Origin: Agelaius tricolor | Lineage: Eukaryota > Chordata > Aves > Passeriformes > Icteridae | Assembly: GCA_023055355.1 (NCBI GenBank) | Contig: JALJCS010000037.1 | Coordinates: forward strand, 6,200,001-6,264,000 | Direction of reading: 5' to 3' | DNA length: 64,000 nt | In this document: positions 45,241-57,453 of the stretch, piece after piece | How positions within the stretch are numbered: position 1 is the first letter of the stretch | Layout: the number at the start of each line of letters is the position of its first letter | Notes under the pieces: generated by a model | Database searches by the model: none | The model's input: only the letters and a program-made list of their open reading frames with translations | What the model was told of the DNA's origin: nothing | Program-made: the position numbers and the translations under genes

Positions 45241-47940
45241 ATGGTACTTCAAGGTAAGAAGGAGCGGGCAGAGGGCACTGGGAACAGACAGCAGTTTGCA
45301 GGTTGTATAGGAAAGAGGACTGCCCCTTGAATGTGGTGCAAATACAAACTTCCACCAGTTTCAGGGGTACACTTCAGCCAAGCTTGTTGTCCTGGCACAT
45401 TTTTTCTCTGTGAAACGCTTTGCGGTATGATCTGGACGACAAGAGACGCAGAATACGGGGCTACGTAGTGCTGAGAAGGTAAGTGCCTGGCCCCAGGGTC
45501 TTTTGGCAGAAGCAGTGCACTAGAGCCGTTGGCTGCTGCCACAATGATCTGTGTGAGAAACAGATGCCTAATCCCCTCCGGGAGAGTAAAAGCAGGACTG
45601 GTTACAAGAGTCGAAGAGCACTGGGCTGGTGGCTGCTGCATACCAGCTGTAAAAGGAGCATGACTCCTACTGGCCTACCAACCAAACTCATGGTGGCAGT
45701 GGTAAGGATTAAAGTTCAGTGAGAGCTATTTGTGCCGCTACCTATGGCCCTTCTGTGGAAACAAATGTGCCTACCTTTAGGTTCCGAGATCCAGAGAACA
45801 CAATGGTAGTTGCAGCGGAAAAGGGAAGGACAGAGCGCACTGGTGAGCTTGATGTGGCTTACACAGGGCAGGCAGAAGGTGCAGCCCAAATCTCGCTTTT
45901 ATTTCTAGAGCCTTTTTCTACGCAAACAGCTGCTGGATGTTTGCAACAAAGATGTGAGTGTGAAAAAGTGAGGGCAGGTCTATGTGGGAAAGAAGATACA
46001 AAGCATTGTGCGCAGTTTAAAAGCTCTTTAGAAAAAAAAGGAGTTACTTTGAGAACATCTTCTGTCTTGACACTTCCACCTGTGCGATCTTTAGCTGCTT
46101 TGGACATGGCCACAATGAAAGAATGTGAAAATATTTGCGCTGCCAATGTCAGGTTGCACAGGAAAGAGGGTAGGTTGGCAAATGCCTTCTGTCCTGGCAC
46201 ATCTGTCAGTCAGAAGTGCAGCTGAAAACGCTTGGCTGTAGCGATAGTCTCTGTCACTTTGAGAGAATGTGCTGATGCACGTATATATATCATTGAGAAA
46301 GAACGTGAGAATCGCTAGCATGTTTCGTTTGGTTGACAGGGACCATTATGGCCAGCACTGCCTTTTTGTTGTAGGACTTTTTCTTTGAGAGCAGCCGCTG
46401 GACATTTTGAAGCGGTTTGGGATCTTCAAGCGTTCGAGTGCAAGATGGTACCTAGATCTTGAGGGAAAGTGCATATCTCCAGGAAGCTGAATGCAGTTCA
46501 GTGGGTGCAAGTTACATGTTGAGCAGCTGATGGCCCAGAAAACTTTCTAAAATGAAGAGGCCATGCTGCAATTGCCTGTTATTTTGAAGCTTCTAAACTG
46601 TGCAGCCAACAATGAAATGATTCTTCTTCCTTCTGGGCTACATGCAGGATCCCATTCTGTCAGTACCCGAGAGCCAGGATCCACAGCGGAGCTCTTGTCC
46701 TTCCACTGCTCCCACACGAACGGGGCTGGGCTAGAAAAGTGCTTGTCTTTTTCCTGGGCACTGTCAGCGCTCTTCTAAATAACCACACCACAGCATTGTC
46801 AACTCACAAAACCAGGACACGCACCGAGCCCAGCTCACAACCACCCCCAGGACCCAGCCAAGTCAGAAACGTCCCTGCTCTCCAATCAACTGTGTCAGGA
46901 CAAAAAGATGTCGCTGATCTTCCCCTTCCAAGTGGATACTCTTCTTTGCCCCACACTCAAAGGCCGACACCAGATCTTCTGCCCTAACAAACTTTTTCTC
47001 TCTCACAGAGCCTGGTAACAAACTTGAAAATGTTGGCCGAGCTCGCAAAACTGTTGGTGGAGAAAGCTCTTTGCTGCCTACAATTTCAATTGCACCCATC
47101 AAACTATAAACGTGCACCCTGCTATCGCCACTTTCCTTCTCAGCTCTAGGTACCACCGTAAGCCTTCAATCTCTCAGAGTCAGGATCCAAATGGGATGGC
47201 ACCAGGGACTGCTCACACAGTCCCTAAAGCTACAAGGGACAAAAACCTGTCCTGCAGAGGCCTGGCCTGGCCTCTGCATTGCCACTGACAGTTCAACAAC
47301 TCGAACCCAGAGAACTGCCTATTGGGAAAAGCCTTTCAATTCACTGAGACCACCCAAAGTGGCCACCCAAACTTTGCCAAAGGGAGGAGGAACTAGAAGC
47401 CCATCTCAAAAGAAATGGCATCCCCTCCTCCAAAATCCAAAGCATCCAGGGCCTGATCCTCTACAAAGGTGTCAGACCACTGTTATTGGGCATTACCTGT
47501 GCGGGGCACTAGCTAGGCTGCACACCAAGACCCAGCGCAGCTCTTTACCTTGTCCAAAAGAAGTGTGCTGGCAGAATTTCAAGAAGGCTGCCTTGAGAAA
47601 GTGGAAAACACATGCCAAATGGATTCTTGCAGGAAGGAGACTGCCTTCCAAAGATGGATACCGACTCCATGATTGTACAAATTGAGTCAGTGCTTCCAAA
47701 CCAAATATGCCAGCATAGAAAGTTGCTGCCGCCCTTAAGCTGCACGACACAGCTTCTTATCTGCACCTCCAACACTGGGGCTAAGTTCTTTCCTTCCCAT
47801 GAGAAAGCATTGCTGTTCTCCTTCAGGAACTTACCGAGCAAAAGTTGCATACCACGTCCGGTACTGACTCTGTCCAACAATGGCTCCTACACAGAAAGGA
47901 CCAGGACAGAAATGTCTTGCTGTACTATACCTTCCCATGA
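45241..47940 (-). repeat. Degenerate relatives of the 431-bp satellite
   Basis: On the minus strand 45557-45387 reads CACACAGATCATTGTGGC, CTGCTTCTGCCAAAAGACCC, GTATTCTGCGTCTCTTGTCG, and GAAAAAATGTGCCAGGACA. These match, in order and with nearly the same spacing (about 170 bp), boxes of the satellite unit at 5206-5379. A further relative lies near 46290-46150 on the minus strand, and a possible one on the plus strand at 46884-46925 (AACTGTGTCAGGACAAAAAG). Frames of 130-190 codons in this stretch probably descend from the satellite. Confidence 0.65.
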
Positions 47941-49250
47941 TACCTTATCATCAGCCCTACCAACATTGCCACCGTATCTTTTACTTCCCAAGCAAGGAAA
48001 GGCACTCCAAGTCACTTGGCTTTGCCTTGCCTCCAGTACCATGCCTAGTTTTCCTAGCCTTCCCTACCCTAGCTTTGCTTGCTTGCCTATGTCTGCCTTG
48101 CCTAGCCCTTCCAATAACTTCCTGGCTTTGCTTTGCCTTGTCTACCACTCTTTGCCTTGCCTTCCATGCAGGTAAGGCAATGCAAAGCAAGTGTAGGCAA
48201 TTGTAGGCAAGTCAAGGGACAGGTTGGCAAGACTGAAGCCGTGAGGGGAAAGCAAATGGAGTGGTAGGTGAGACAAGTGCCAGAAGTTAGAGGCAAGGCT
48301 GGGCATAGGAGGTAATGGTAACCGGAAGGGCTAGGCAAGGCCAAGCCCTGAAGGAAAACTGCAGGCAGGTCAAATGTGAGGCATGGGTATGCAAGGGAAT
48401 GCAAAGCAATGGAGAATGAGCAGGGCATGGCAAGGAAACTGGTTGGTTGCCCAATGCAAGGCAAGTGGCAGGTCCATTCAAAGATTGCTGGTACACAAAA
48501 GCGGCCCGGACGGACCGCTCTGTCCAGCCTTGATCTTGCATGGGTCATGTCTAATCTGCACCTAAGACACTTGGGTTGCCTGCTTTCCTTTGTATGCAAA
48601 AGAACTGTCATTCTGCCCCTGAAGCCCAAGGGTGAAAGATGAACTTTGTGTCCAAAATTCAAGACATGGAAGCATAGATGTCAGAAGAAAGCTGTCAGGA
48701 CAGATAGGTGTGCTTGCACGTGGCCTCCTCCAGGCTTCTTCTCACAAGCTCCTGAAACGCTGGGCCTTGAGAAAAAATAGCCAGTGGAAGCCTGGAGAAT
48801 CCTAGGAGAAGCAGGCAGGGCAATGCATGTTGAAGAGATTCCACAAAAAGAGAGGTGGTGAATTCCAAGTGGGGGACTGGTGAGCAAGGTAATGCAAGGC
48901 AAGGAAGGGGTTCAAGGACAAGGCCAGACAAGTGGTGGCTTTGCCAGGCAACACAAAAGAGAGGGAGACAAGGCAATAAGAGTCCGAGAAGGAGAAGGAA
49001 ATGAAAGATTGGAGCTGGACAAATGGGAAGGAAAAGAAGGATAGGTGAGCAAGTCAATACAAGGCACTGGGTTGCTATGAAGGGCAAGGGAAGGACATGC
49101 ATGGGTCAGGAAGGCAAGGGAAAAGAAAGAAATTGTCAGCAATGACAAGGAAATGCAAGATTGGGTAGGAAAGGCAAGGCAATGTGGGGGAGGGATAGGC
49201 AACACAATGGGTATCTTAACAGGAAATGTCCTTGCACAGCAAGGCCGAAG
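47941..49250. repeat. Degenerate low-complexity tract based on CTTGCCTTGC / GCAAGGCAAG, with a strand switch
   Basis: From about 48000 to 48170 the plus strand is full of TTGCCTTGCC and GCCTTGCC. From about 48173 to 49210 it is full of AAGGCAATGCAAGG and GGCAAGG. The switch point has short inverted arms (CTTTGCCTTGCC and GGCAATGCAAAG with one mismatch). Long proline-, leucine- and cysteine-rich frames here are by-products of the repeat. Confidence 0.75.
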
Positions 49251-49300
49251 GAGAAGTGGTAGAGAGGTCAAGGTGGGAAATAGGTGAGTGTGTGCAGCTA

Positions 49301-49328
49301 AGAAAGAAAGAAAGAAAGTGCGTAGCTC

Positions 49329-49371
<43 letters not shown>
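49301..49371 (+). repeat. (AAAG)n and (GT)n microsatellites
   Basis: About five AAAG units (49301-49319), then about 17 GT units (49337-49371). Confidence 0.95.
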
Positions 49372-49373
<2 letters not shown>

Positions 49374-50200
49374 TGAAGTTTGCAGGATGTAAAGCAAAGA
49401 AAGGTATCTCTTGATTGTGGAGTGAATGGATGTTTTCGAACGTAAGTGGCACGGTCCAAGCAACCTTTTCATCCTGGTACATCTGTGTGTGTGAGACATA
49501 GTCAGAAACGTCTCCTTTTAGATTCAGACTGCAAGCAGGACATAGAATGTGACTGTGTGAATAGCTGAGCAGGAAGGCACATCACATCAGCATGTTTCAA
49601 CAGAAGCAGTTAGTGCGAGAAGGAGATGGACGTGTGGGACTCCAGCAATATGGCAATGCACTCAGCTGAGAAGCAAAGTGCAATGCCTCGGTGTGTGCTC
49701 TGAAAATAAAAGGCTGCAAGGAAAAAGCAAGGGGACAGGCCAGTGAAATCTTTCTGTCCTGGCACACTGAGCTGTTTGAAGGTGAACCGCTGTTTGGTTT
49801 CACTAAGGACTCGGAGAGATGGAGAGGATGTGCTTGTCCATGTAGCTGAGAAGGAAAGTGAGAAGCACCGGTACGTTTGGCAGAGTTTGTAGGCTGCGAG
49901 GAGAAGGTGACGGCCAGGCCTGGCTTTTGGCTGTGGCACTTGTTGCAAGGAAGAAGCTGCTGGATGGTTAAGCTTTTGGGGATCTGCAAGAGTGAAAGAC
50001 TACGCTGGTACCTCATAAAACTAATGCTTGTTGATCATCTGGCTGAATCTATGACATAAACCAGAAGTGAAATTTCCCCCCGTTTCCCTCAGTTTTTTCA
50101 CCTTTTCATCCAACAGCCTGGGCCTTTTTGAAGCTGCTGTCAAACGCCTTGCCTTGGAAGCTAGAAGTATCTCAGTTCACCTGCTAAGAAACAGGGAAAA
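49372..50200 (-). repeat. Further degenerate satellite relatives
   Basis: The phrases CTGTCCTGGCACA (49755-49767) and CATCCTGGTACATCTG (49468-49483), and CTGCTGGATGGTTAAGC with GGTACCTCATA, recur with variation here and near 45388, 46188, 45925 and 46395. They correspond in reverse complement to the satellite segment TGTGCCAGTACACAAAACATC. Divergence is large and unit borders cannot be drawn by eye. Confidence 0.5.
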
Positions 50201-52107
50201 GAGCTCAAGTCAATTTCAGAATTGCCCTGAGCAGAGCTGGTGTTTCGGTACCGTAAATTTCCATTGCGAATATGTGCAAAAATCACCATTTTATTAGGCA
50301 AACAGTTGAAATACACTAGCAGCTTCATCTTCTTGTCGCTGCAGTCCTTGGAAGTTTTGCTATTTACTGAAACAGGAAACAGGTCAAACACGAGAAGCTT
50401 AAGAATCCAAGCTCACTGCCATTGTACAAATAGCACAAACTTGATGAATTCAAGTTACCATTGTAACATACAGAATGGCTCTATTCAAGAAAATGGATGT
50501 GTCGTCCTTCACGGGGGCAGAAAACCTTTCTACCACGTGAACTCTGGGAGTAATCCATCATGCCTCAGTGTGCTGTGGCTGCTCAGAGAGCTACACGATG
50601 GGTCTCTTTGCCTATGGCACTCTCAGGGCTCAAAGCTGCACATAAACTCCCCCTCCTTACAGACACGCTAGTAAAGCCCACCAAAAATGCCGTTCTCCAG
50701 AAGGCTTACTGAAACCAGCTAGGAGTTCCCAGCATCACGCTGGGCACTTCTGTCCACAGATGGCTTTGCTTTTAATGAATCCAGAACAGAGCTGCGTTTT
50801 TCTCGTCTTTAGCTCTACTAAGGTATTTGATGTAACATGGCGAGAAAAAATCTCTTTCGACAATGATAATAACAGAGGGGATAATGTACCTTTTGCTGCT
50901 ATCTTCTTTTGCTGCTCCATTTTGCTTGCTTTGTTATTGCTTTCTGTCAAAGAAACGCCAGCAAAATCCCTCATCAAGTCCTGCTGTGAAGACAGACTGC
51001 CAGAAAGGTAGAGAAACTTTGAACCTTTCCAAGACCCTTGTAGCACGTCTTGGCCAATTGGTATGCAGATCCTTTCTTCCAGCAGGACTTTTTTGCACCG
51101 TTAGCGCACATTGAACTGAATCCAGTACAAAAGCAGTGAATAGAGGAACTTTTCTTTTCATTGGAATGGTGATAAAAATGCATATCAAATAAAAGCATTT
51201 TAGAGCAGCAGGAAGATTTTCTATGTAGCTAGCAAATCATAAAAAGATGCATATTTACTGGTGGGGTTCCTCTCAGAATTTCAAAGAATTCCAGACAGAA
51301 AACACAGCTTAGTAAACTGCAAATCTAAATCACAGTATCTAGAAAGGTGACATGAAAAAGAGCAAGAGGAAGAAAACCAAAAAGAAAACCAAAGGAAGCC
51401 AGAAATAAGGCACAACCTCTCCTCCTTCTCCGCTTACTACAGTACCTTAGAAGTACCTGTGAGTGTCCTAACAGTCACATAAGTAGAAAACTGTGCCAAG
51501 AACAATTGTGGAAACTGGAAAACCGTGCTATCCCAACAGAAACATAGGGTTTGCTTTCACGACGATTAAATCTGCATGCAATGCGTATGGTAAGGGTATG
51601 TTTTGTATGTTCAAAAACAATTCAAAAATATTTCCAAATTGAAGGGGCTGCTTTTTATTTCTTTTGAATTACTTGGCTAAATATGGTGCACTCTAAAATA
51701 CTGCAGAGATGTGGTTCATTTTACAGATGCCAACTGCAAAGGAGGGAAGCATTTTGTGTGCTTAAGAAAGTCAAGTATTGGAGAGTGTTTTTGTTACTTC
51801 TTTAGAAGGTTAGAATATGCGTAAAAGATGCTAGCTGGGGACTTACAATTAATGAATTATTTACTGTCACTAGGTCAAATGACATTAGCTTTCAAAAAGG
51901 AAAAGGAGTCTTATTCCACGTGCCAATTTTAAAGTAGATTAATAAGCCTTCAGCAGAATATGGATATGAAGAGGGATATGACATGAAAGGGTAAGCAACA
52001 CTGGTGACAGCAAAAGGCTTACCTGCTTCACACAAATACAGGAGATAAAATACTATTTTTACACAAACATTGCTATCCAGAGCTTTCCTTGAAAAGTTTC
52101 AATGCCA
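50201..52107. other. No gene seen
   Basis: No recognised repeat. Frames up to 143 codons (50240-50671) have no visible domain. Confidence 0.4.
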
Positions 52108-52213
52108 ATCATGACAGTAAAATTCTGAGTGACAGTAAAATTCACTCTATCATGAATAAAATTTACTCAATCATGACAGCAAAATTTGCTCAATGATGAG
52201 TAAAATTCTTAGT
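52108..52213 (+). repeat. Small degenerate minisatellite
   Basis: Four or five imperfect copies of a unit near 20-30 bp built around ATCATGA..(G)TAAAATT..CTC/GAG. Confidence 0.7.
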
Positions 52214-55200
52214 GTAAGCGAAGTACCTTAAGCAAAGGGTAGCTCAAGCATAACTGGCATTTGATGTCAACAAAGGCAACTTGGCCTGCACGTGTCACAT
52301 CTACTGCATTCAAAAGCTTACTCTGTCTCAGATTCCTTTTGAGGGATACCAAGGCAAGCCATTAAACTGCATGAAAATGATGACTTAAAGGAGGATATAT
52401 TAGAAGACTGGAATAATGGTTAATGTTCTTTTCCTTCCAACTGCTTTGTTTGCCCGTTTAAATTTTTTAAGTCCTTCCTGGTATCACCGTGGTAGCAGTG
52501 CAGCAAGTGTTTGGTTGTAAGCTGTCCATATTGCCAGCTTCTGGACTGCCTTCAGAAAACTTCCCACTGGTTTTGTCTAGAAATCACAAGCAGTAGAGAT
52601 GACAAAGACTGCAGAAACCTTCTCATCTCCTTCTAGAGCAGGAGCGTGTCTTTGACCCACTCTTAACTAGACAACTTTCATCAGTCATGAGAGAGTCTCA
52701 TGTTCAAGAGCTAAGCAATGACAGCTGTAAAGGACAAAAAGCACACTGATATTTTCTTGGGACTCCAGCACAGAGCAATGAAGGAGCTTGAATTCACCTT
52801 CTTGGAAAGTTTTAAAATGCACATGAAGTTGAGGAGAGGAGCTAAGCCATGGTAACTTTTGTTGAGTATGTCTGCGTAGACAGAGTTTCCATCACCGCAG
52901 AAGGAAGGAATGTCATTTAACCCACATAATCATCTCTAGCTGCTAAGCTGCGCTTACTGCAGATTATCCGCAACATATTTTACGGGGTGAGCTTTTATGT
53001 GTAATCCCTGAGTAACATTCCAGAGAGAAGTATTTTGGAGGGGGGGAAAGCCTGACTCTTAACTGTTTCAAATAATGGTTACATTTGAAAGTCAAAAAAG
53101 ATGTAAAACCTTTCTTTCCTAGACCTATTACCAGCACAAACTGTACCAGAATTTACAACGCTTTTATTATGGCAGCATAACTCTACCGTGGACGCTCTCG
53201 CTCTGGACTATTCCTTAAGAAACAAAGTCCCCGAGAGAACTAAAACAAAATTAGCCAAAAATATTGGGCTGGATGATTTCAAAGGCTATGTACTAAAGGC
53301 CAAACACTTGTAATAATAGTAATGAGTGGACTAAAAGTTAAAGCATTTCTCAGTTCAAAGATATCTTGTTCTCACAGAAGACTGTAAAAAAACTCTATTT
53401 TTCTGGGTCTGTTTTGTGCATTTAGATGTACCTTCTACTCCTTCCCACTGTATGCGAATGTTTATGACAAGGTTGGAGGACCTCATGTAACCTTCTAGAA
53501 GTAAAGAAAGACAAGCCAGTAAAGAAAGGCAAAATTGTTAATGGCAGGTGGAAAGAGGGAGGCCAAGAATAGAAAACAAAAGAACAATAATAATTAAACG
53601 CCCTCCCTGTCTTCTGTGAAAAGTAAAGGCACAGACAAGAAAGAACAACTGCAAAATTCTCACGAACAAAAACACACTTTATCTGGCTCAAGTATTTTGT
53701 GCTACATTTCTTGCTGTTTTCTCATGCCAAACATCTTAACCATTGAAGGTGTCCCTTTTCTCTTTCTGGAATACAGCTAGGAAGATGGCTGTGTCATTGC
53801 TGTCAAGCTGTTATTCTCAGAGGTGTCCAGTTCAAAGTCCTAGGTGAACTGCTTTGCTCTGTCTCTTTAATATGGCATGACTTAACCACTTACAGGTTCA
53901 GCAGCTGAACTTGCCCAGCCCTACAATTCTTTAATCTTTGAATGGTTATATTAGCTCCTTGGCAACTGGCATTTGTAAGTCCATGCAACTGTGCAGAATT
54001 TGCACGATGAGATGATGCCAAATGAGTCATGGCAGTAGATTAACTTGGACATGCAAAGCAGAGAGGAGGGAATGAGAGCACAAGAAGAGGGTACAACCTC
54101 CTTTTTTTTCTGCAACAGGGCTAACACCGTAGAAATCAAAATGAACACAAATCCTCCTAGGGGTAGTTCTTGCAAAAAACAAAGACTTCTTTTTGTGTTC
54201 ACAGATCACAGCAAAATGCGGATGACAAAACCAGGCCATTAAGTCACATCCAGTATGAAGCAGTATGAAAGAGGAAAGCAGCTGAGAGCGTCAACCCTGC
54301 TGAGTAGTCTCAGTATTCTTCTCGACATTAGCAGAAATTTGAAATGAGTCTCTGAAAATTACAAAGGGGGCAGAAGAAAAGGGAGCAATGACTCCTCTGG
54401 CATAGTGTTTCCTAACAGGGATCTTCAAAATGTAAAGATTGTATCATCCTTTCAACTGAAGGAAGGTATTAAAACAACAGGAAGGAAATGGCATCACATG
54501 CTAGAAAGACTGGGCAGTGCACTTCTAGACAGAAAGGCCACTGATGGAAAACCGACTAAACTGGCCCCAATGCAGCAGCATTGTATTAAAGCCCAAAAAT
54601 ACCCACCGCTTCACTCTTTGCCATTCCATTCATATGGACACAGCAGCTCTGCAACATTCCTACCGATCATCTCCTTGGCAAACTGGGAGTGAGGGTCCCT
54701 AGTGATGCAGAGTCCCCAGGCAAGTGCAGAGGGGAGCTGCTTTTTTGCAAAAACCAGGCTTTTGAAGCACTCAGGCCTTTACCGGTTCCATAGCTTTAAG
54801 CCATAACAAAATTCATTCAACCAACCATCATACACCACGCTGTGAACACGTGACGATTCTAGAACTTGTTGATCTACCTCTGATTCAGCGGCCTCACCTT
54901 CCCATAGTCCTTTTCTACTTAGCCAAAGTAACGGCCCTCAGCCCAAGGCCTTCCTTTTGTAAGCTTCTACCTATATGCAGCAGCAAACCACTATTTTCTT
55001 CCGTGCCAAGAGTTTAAGTAGATGATTTGCATCTGCCCTTCCGGTGAAACATAATGGGGAGAGAAAATTCTGTCGGAAATGTTCAGTCATTCAGTTTTCT
55101 AGACAGGCCAAATCAAAAGAAAAGCAAGCTATAGGATTGTGTACTTGCTCTTACAAAGCACCTGCTGCCCTCTGCCAATGAACTAGCAGAAAACCAGCAA

Positions 55201-55886
55201 AAATAAGACTTGAGGCAAACAAGCCTTTGAAGGGAATTATGACATGATAAAGAAAGACAACACATTTCCAGCTTGTTGAGATACTTGAAATGTCAGCAAA
55301 GGCTTGAGGGCAAAGGCTGAACGAATGGGGAAAGGTTACAAGAATCCCAAGAAAAACATGACCATGGATTAAAAGAATCCCAACAGGTCAACTGACCTGT
55401 TGAAGTTTTCAGGAAATCAGTGGCTGCTGATTTAGATAGGCCATTCAAGTTAATTTCCCCGTGCACCTTCCACTCCTTTTTCACCTGTCACCATCACAGG
55501 GTGAATTGGGACCATGGAATCACAATTCTTTGGATTCTGTTCTTAGCTTTAGGAGACAACTACAGCAGCTGAAGTAGCTGTTACTGATGTGATACCCAGG
55601 AACACAGAGTTGACATATTTCATTCATGTCCAATCACAACTAGCCATATCTAAGAGGATAGGATTGGCCTCTTTTCATGATGCTTTTCTTATTTTACAGC
55701 CTGCTATGATTCTGCTGAAACTTTTTCATTAGTTTCTCTCTAAAAAGGAGAAAGTCCAATGTCCCTCCCTACTGGTGCAGGTTTACCATTCGGTTTGTCG
55801 AGTCTAAAAATGGAATTGGAACTAGCAGGAATTACTGTGTTTAAAGCGTCCTGTCCGTTCAGACAGTCTCAGGTCGATAAAAGCCT
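52214..55886. other. No gene seen
   Basis: AT-rich sequence up to the second duplication copy. No recognised repeat, no credible frame. The last bases before the copy (AGGTCGATAAAAGCCT) are the only visible left flank of the duplicated block. Confidence 0.4.
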
Positions 55887-55889
55887 AGA

Positions 55890-56877
55890 TGTTATTGGCT
55901 AAATACTGTTTCTCCCAAGAGCGGACGCACGCAATTTAATCCAACTTTTTATAACAAACGCCAATAATACAGAATCCAGTCATACAAAAGAGTCACAAAG
56001 AAGCAGGAAGAATTATCGGACCATTTACGGTAGCAAACTTCTCACCTTCTTTTGGAGTGAGCATAATCTGCTAGCTGAAGTAACAAACTTGAGGACAGAA
56101 ATCGCCCTACTATTGAGAAGTTGTTGACAAGAGAACCACCTAAGCTGTGTGACTTTCCCTTTTCTATTCATTGGTCAAGCCTAGTAGCCTAAAATTTACG
56201 GGCTCAATCAAAGACAAATGCAATCTAGTCAGAGGTCTATGAAAAGTCCAAAACTAATCAGAATTCTTCTTAGACAATGGAAATGGAAGCAGAGCTACCA
56301 ATTTCCTTGCCAAATATCCCTAAAACTCATTCCTTTCTAGTCATAACTAATGTATAGCCACCAGTACAATCAGGAAAAGATGAAACTTACAGATGTCAGC
56401 GAGGGAAGGATTTGAAAGAACTATTCCCATTATTCATCGTCTAGACAGCAACTATCATTAAAATCAGAGCTCTTTTAGTAGGGCTTTCCTTGTGGGAAAT
56501 TCAGGACTCCAGGACAACGGAGCAAGAGGATTAAGCAGAAGCCGTTGATTGTTGACACGATGCACTTACACATTCTAAATCTCTGCACACGCTAGGCCCG
56601 CATTTTTATCTTGGTGCCTTTGTTATGTCCACACATTCTGTGTGCACCTCTCAGAAGATACGGTTGGTTACAGTCCAGGCGCTTTGCTGCTCCCCGTTAT
56701 CGAGTTCTTGTAGTCTTGGAATTTGGTTTCTCAACTTCTCTTTCTTACTTTAGCAAGGCTTATGTCTTAGTAACCTTGATGAATTCCAGAGGGCTCTGAG
56801 AAAATTCTGATAAGAACATATTCCAGCTGGATGGCTGGTGCACCCTGTAGACTAAGAGGTTCAGATACATTGCTGCA
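55890..56877 (-). mobile_element. LTR of truncated alpharetrovirus-like provirus, copy 2
   Basis: The same 988-bp LTR as at 4-991, with scattered single-base differences. The polypurine tract follows at 56878-56892. The left flank is CCTAGA. Confidence 0.8.
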
Positions 56878-56904
56878 ATTTCCCCCTTCTTCGTCTTGCA
56901 CCAG

Positions 56905-57429
56905 CTAAACCCTTTTCACTGTATTTACTTCCAAGAGGCTCACCAGTTTCATGATGCATGGAATAACAAGAAGCAATATAATAATGACTACTAGTAACAA
57001 CAAAGTTCCCTTGACAAGATCTTCCAACCATCGAGTTGTTTCCCATCTCTCAAACCATTCATGCGTAACCCTCTCATTCCCAATCAATTTCTTCATGTTA
57101 TCTTGTCCTTGTTTGAGTTTCCAGTGAATGACTGCAGAATGGTTAGAGAGGTTCAAAAAACACATTCCTTCAAAATCCTCACACTCGTGCCCATGTGCTA
57201 ACAAGAAAGCTAGAGCAGCATTATTTTGCAGTGTGCAATGACTAATGGTATCTACACCAGTGAGAAGCTGATTTAAAATCGCTGATCTTACCTTGAGTTG
57301 TTTGACCACCCAGCATCGCAACTTATTAAGCATACTCAAAGCTTGACCAACAGCGACACCTGCTGTCAGGAATGGCACAATTAATCGAGAGGAGCGTCCA
57401 AACCTGTACACAACTGAGGCAAGGGCGTC
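56905..57429 (-). pseudogene. env: Retroviral env transmembrane subunit fragment, copy 2
   Basis: It matches the fragment at 1019-1543 with a few amino-acid changes (for example GRSS for GHSS, VKQL for VNQL, NHSA for NPSA). The frame is still open from the stop beside the satellite (57430-57432) to its own stop at 56905. It has the same truncation and the same Phe in place of the third cysteine of the CX6CC motif, so both defects predate the duplication. Confidence 0.85.
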
Positions 57430-57453
57430 TTAAGCTTATGCTTCTTCTTTCAG

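Noticed and set aside
47191..48662. Frames of 164-187 codons on both strands
   Set aside because: They fall in satellite relics and low-complexity CTTGCC sequence, overlap on opposite strands and show no domain.
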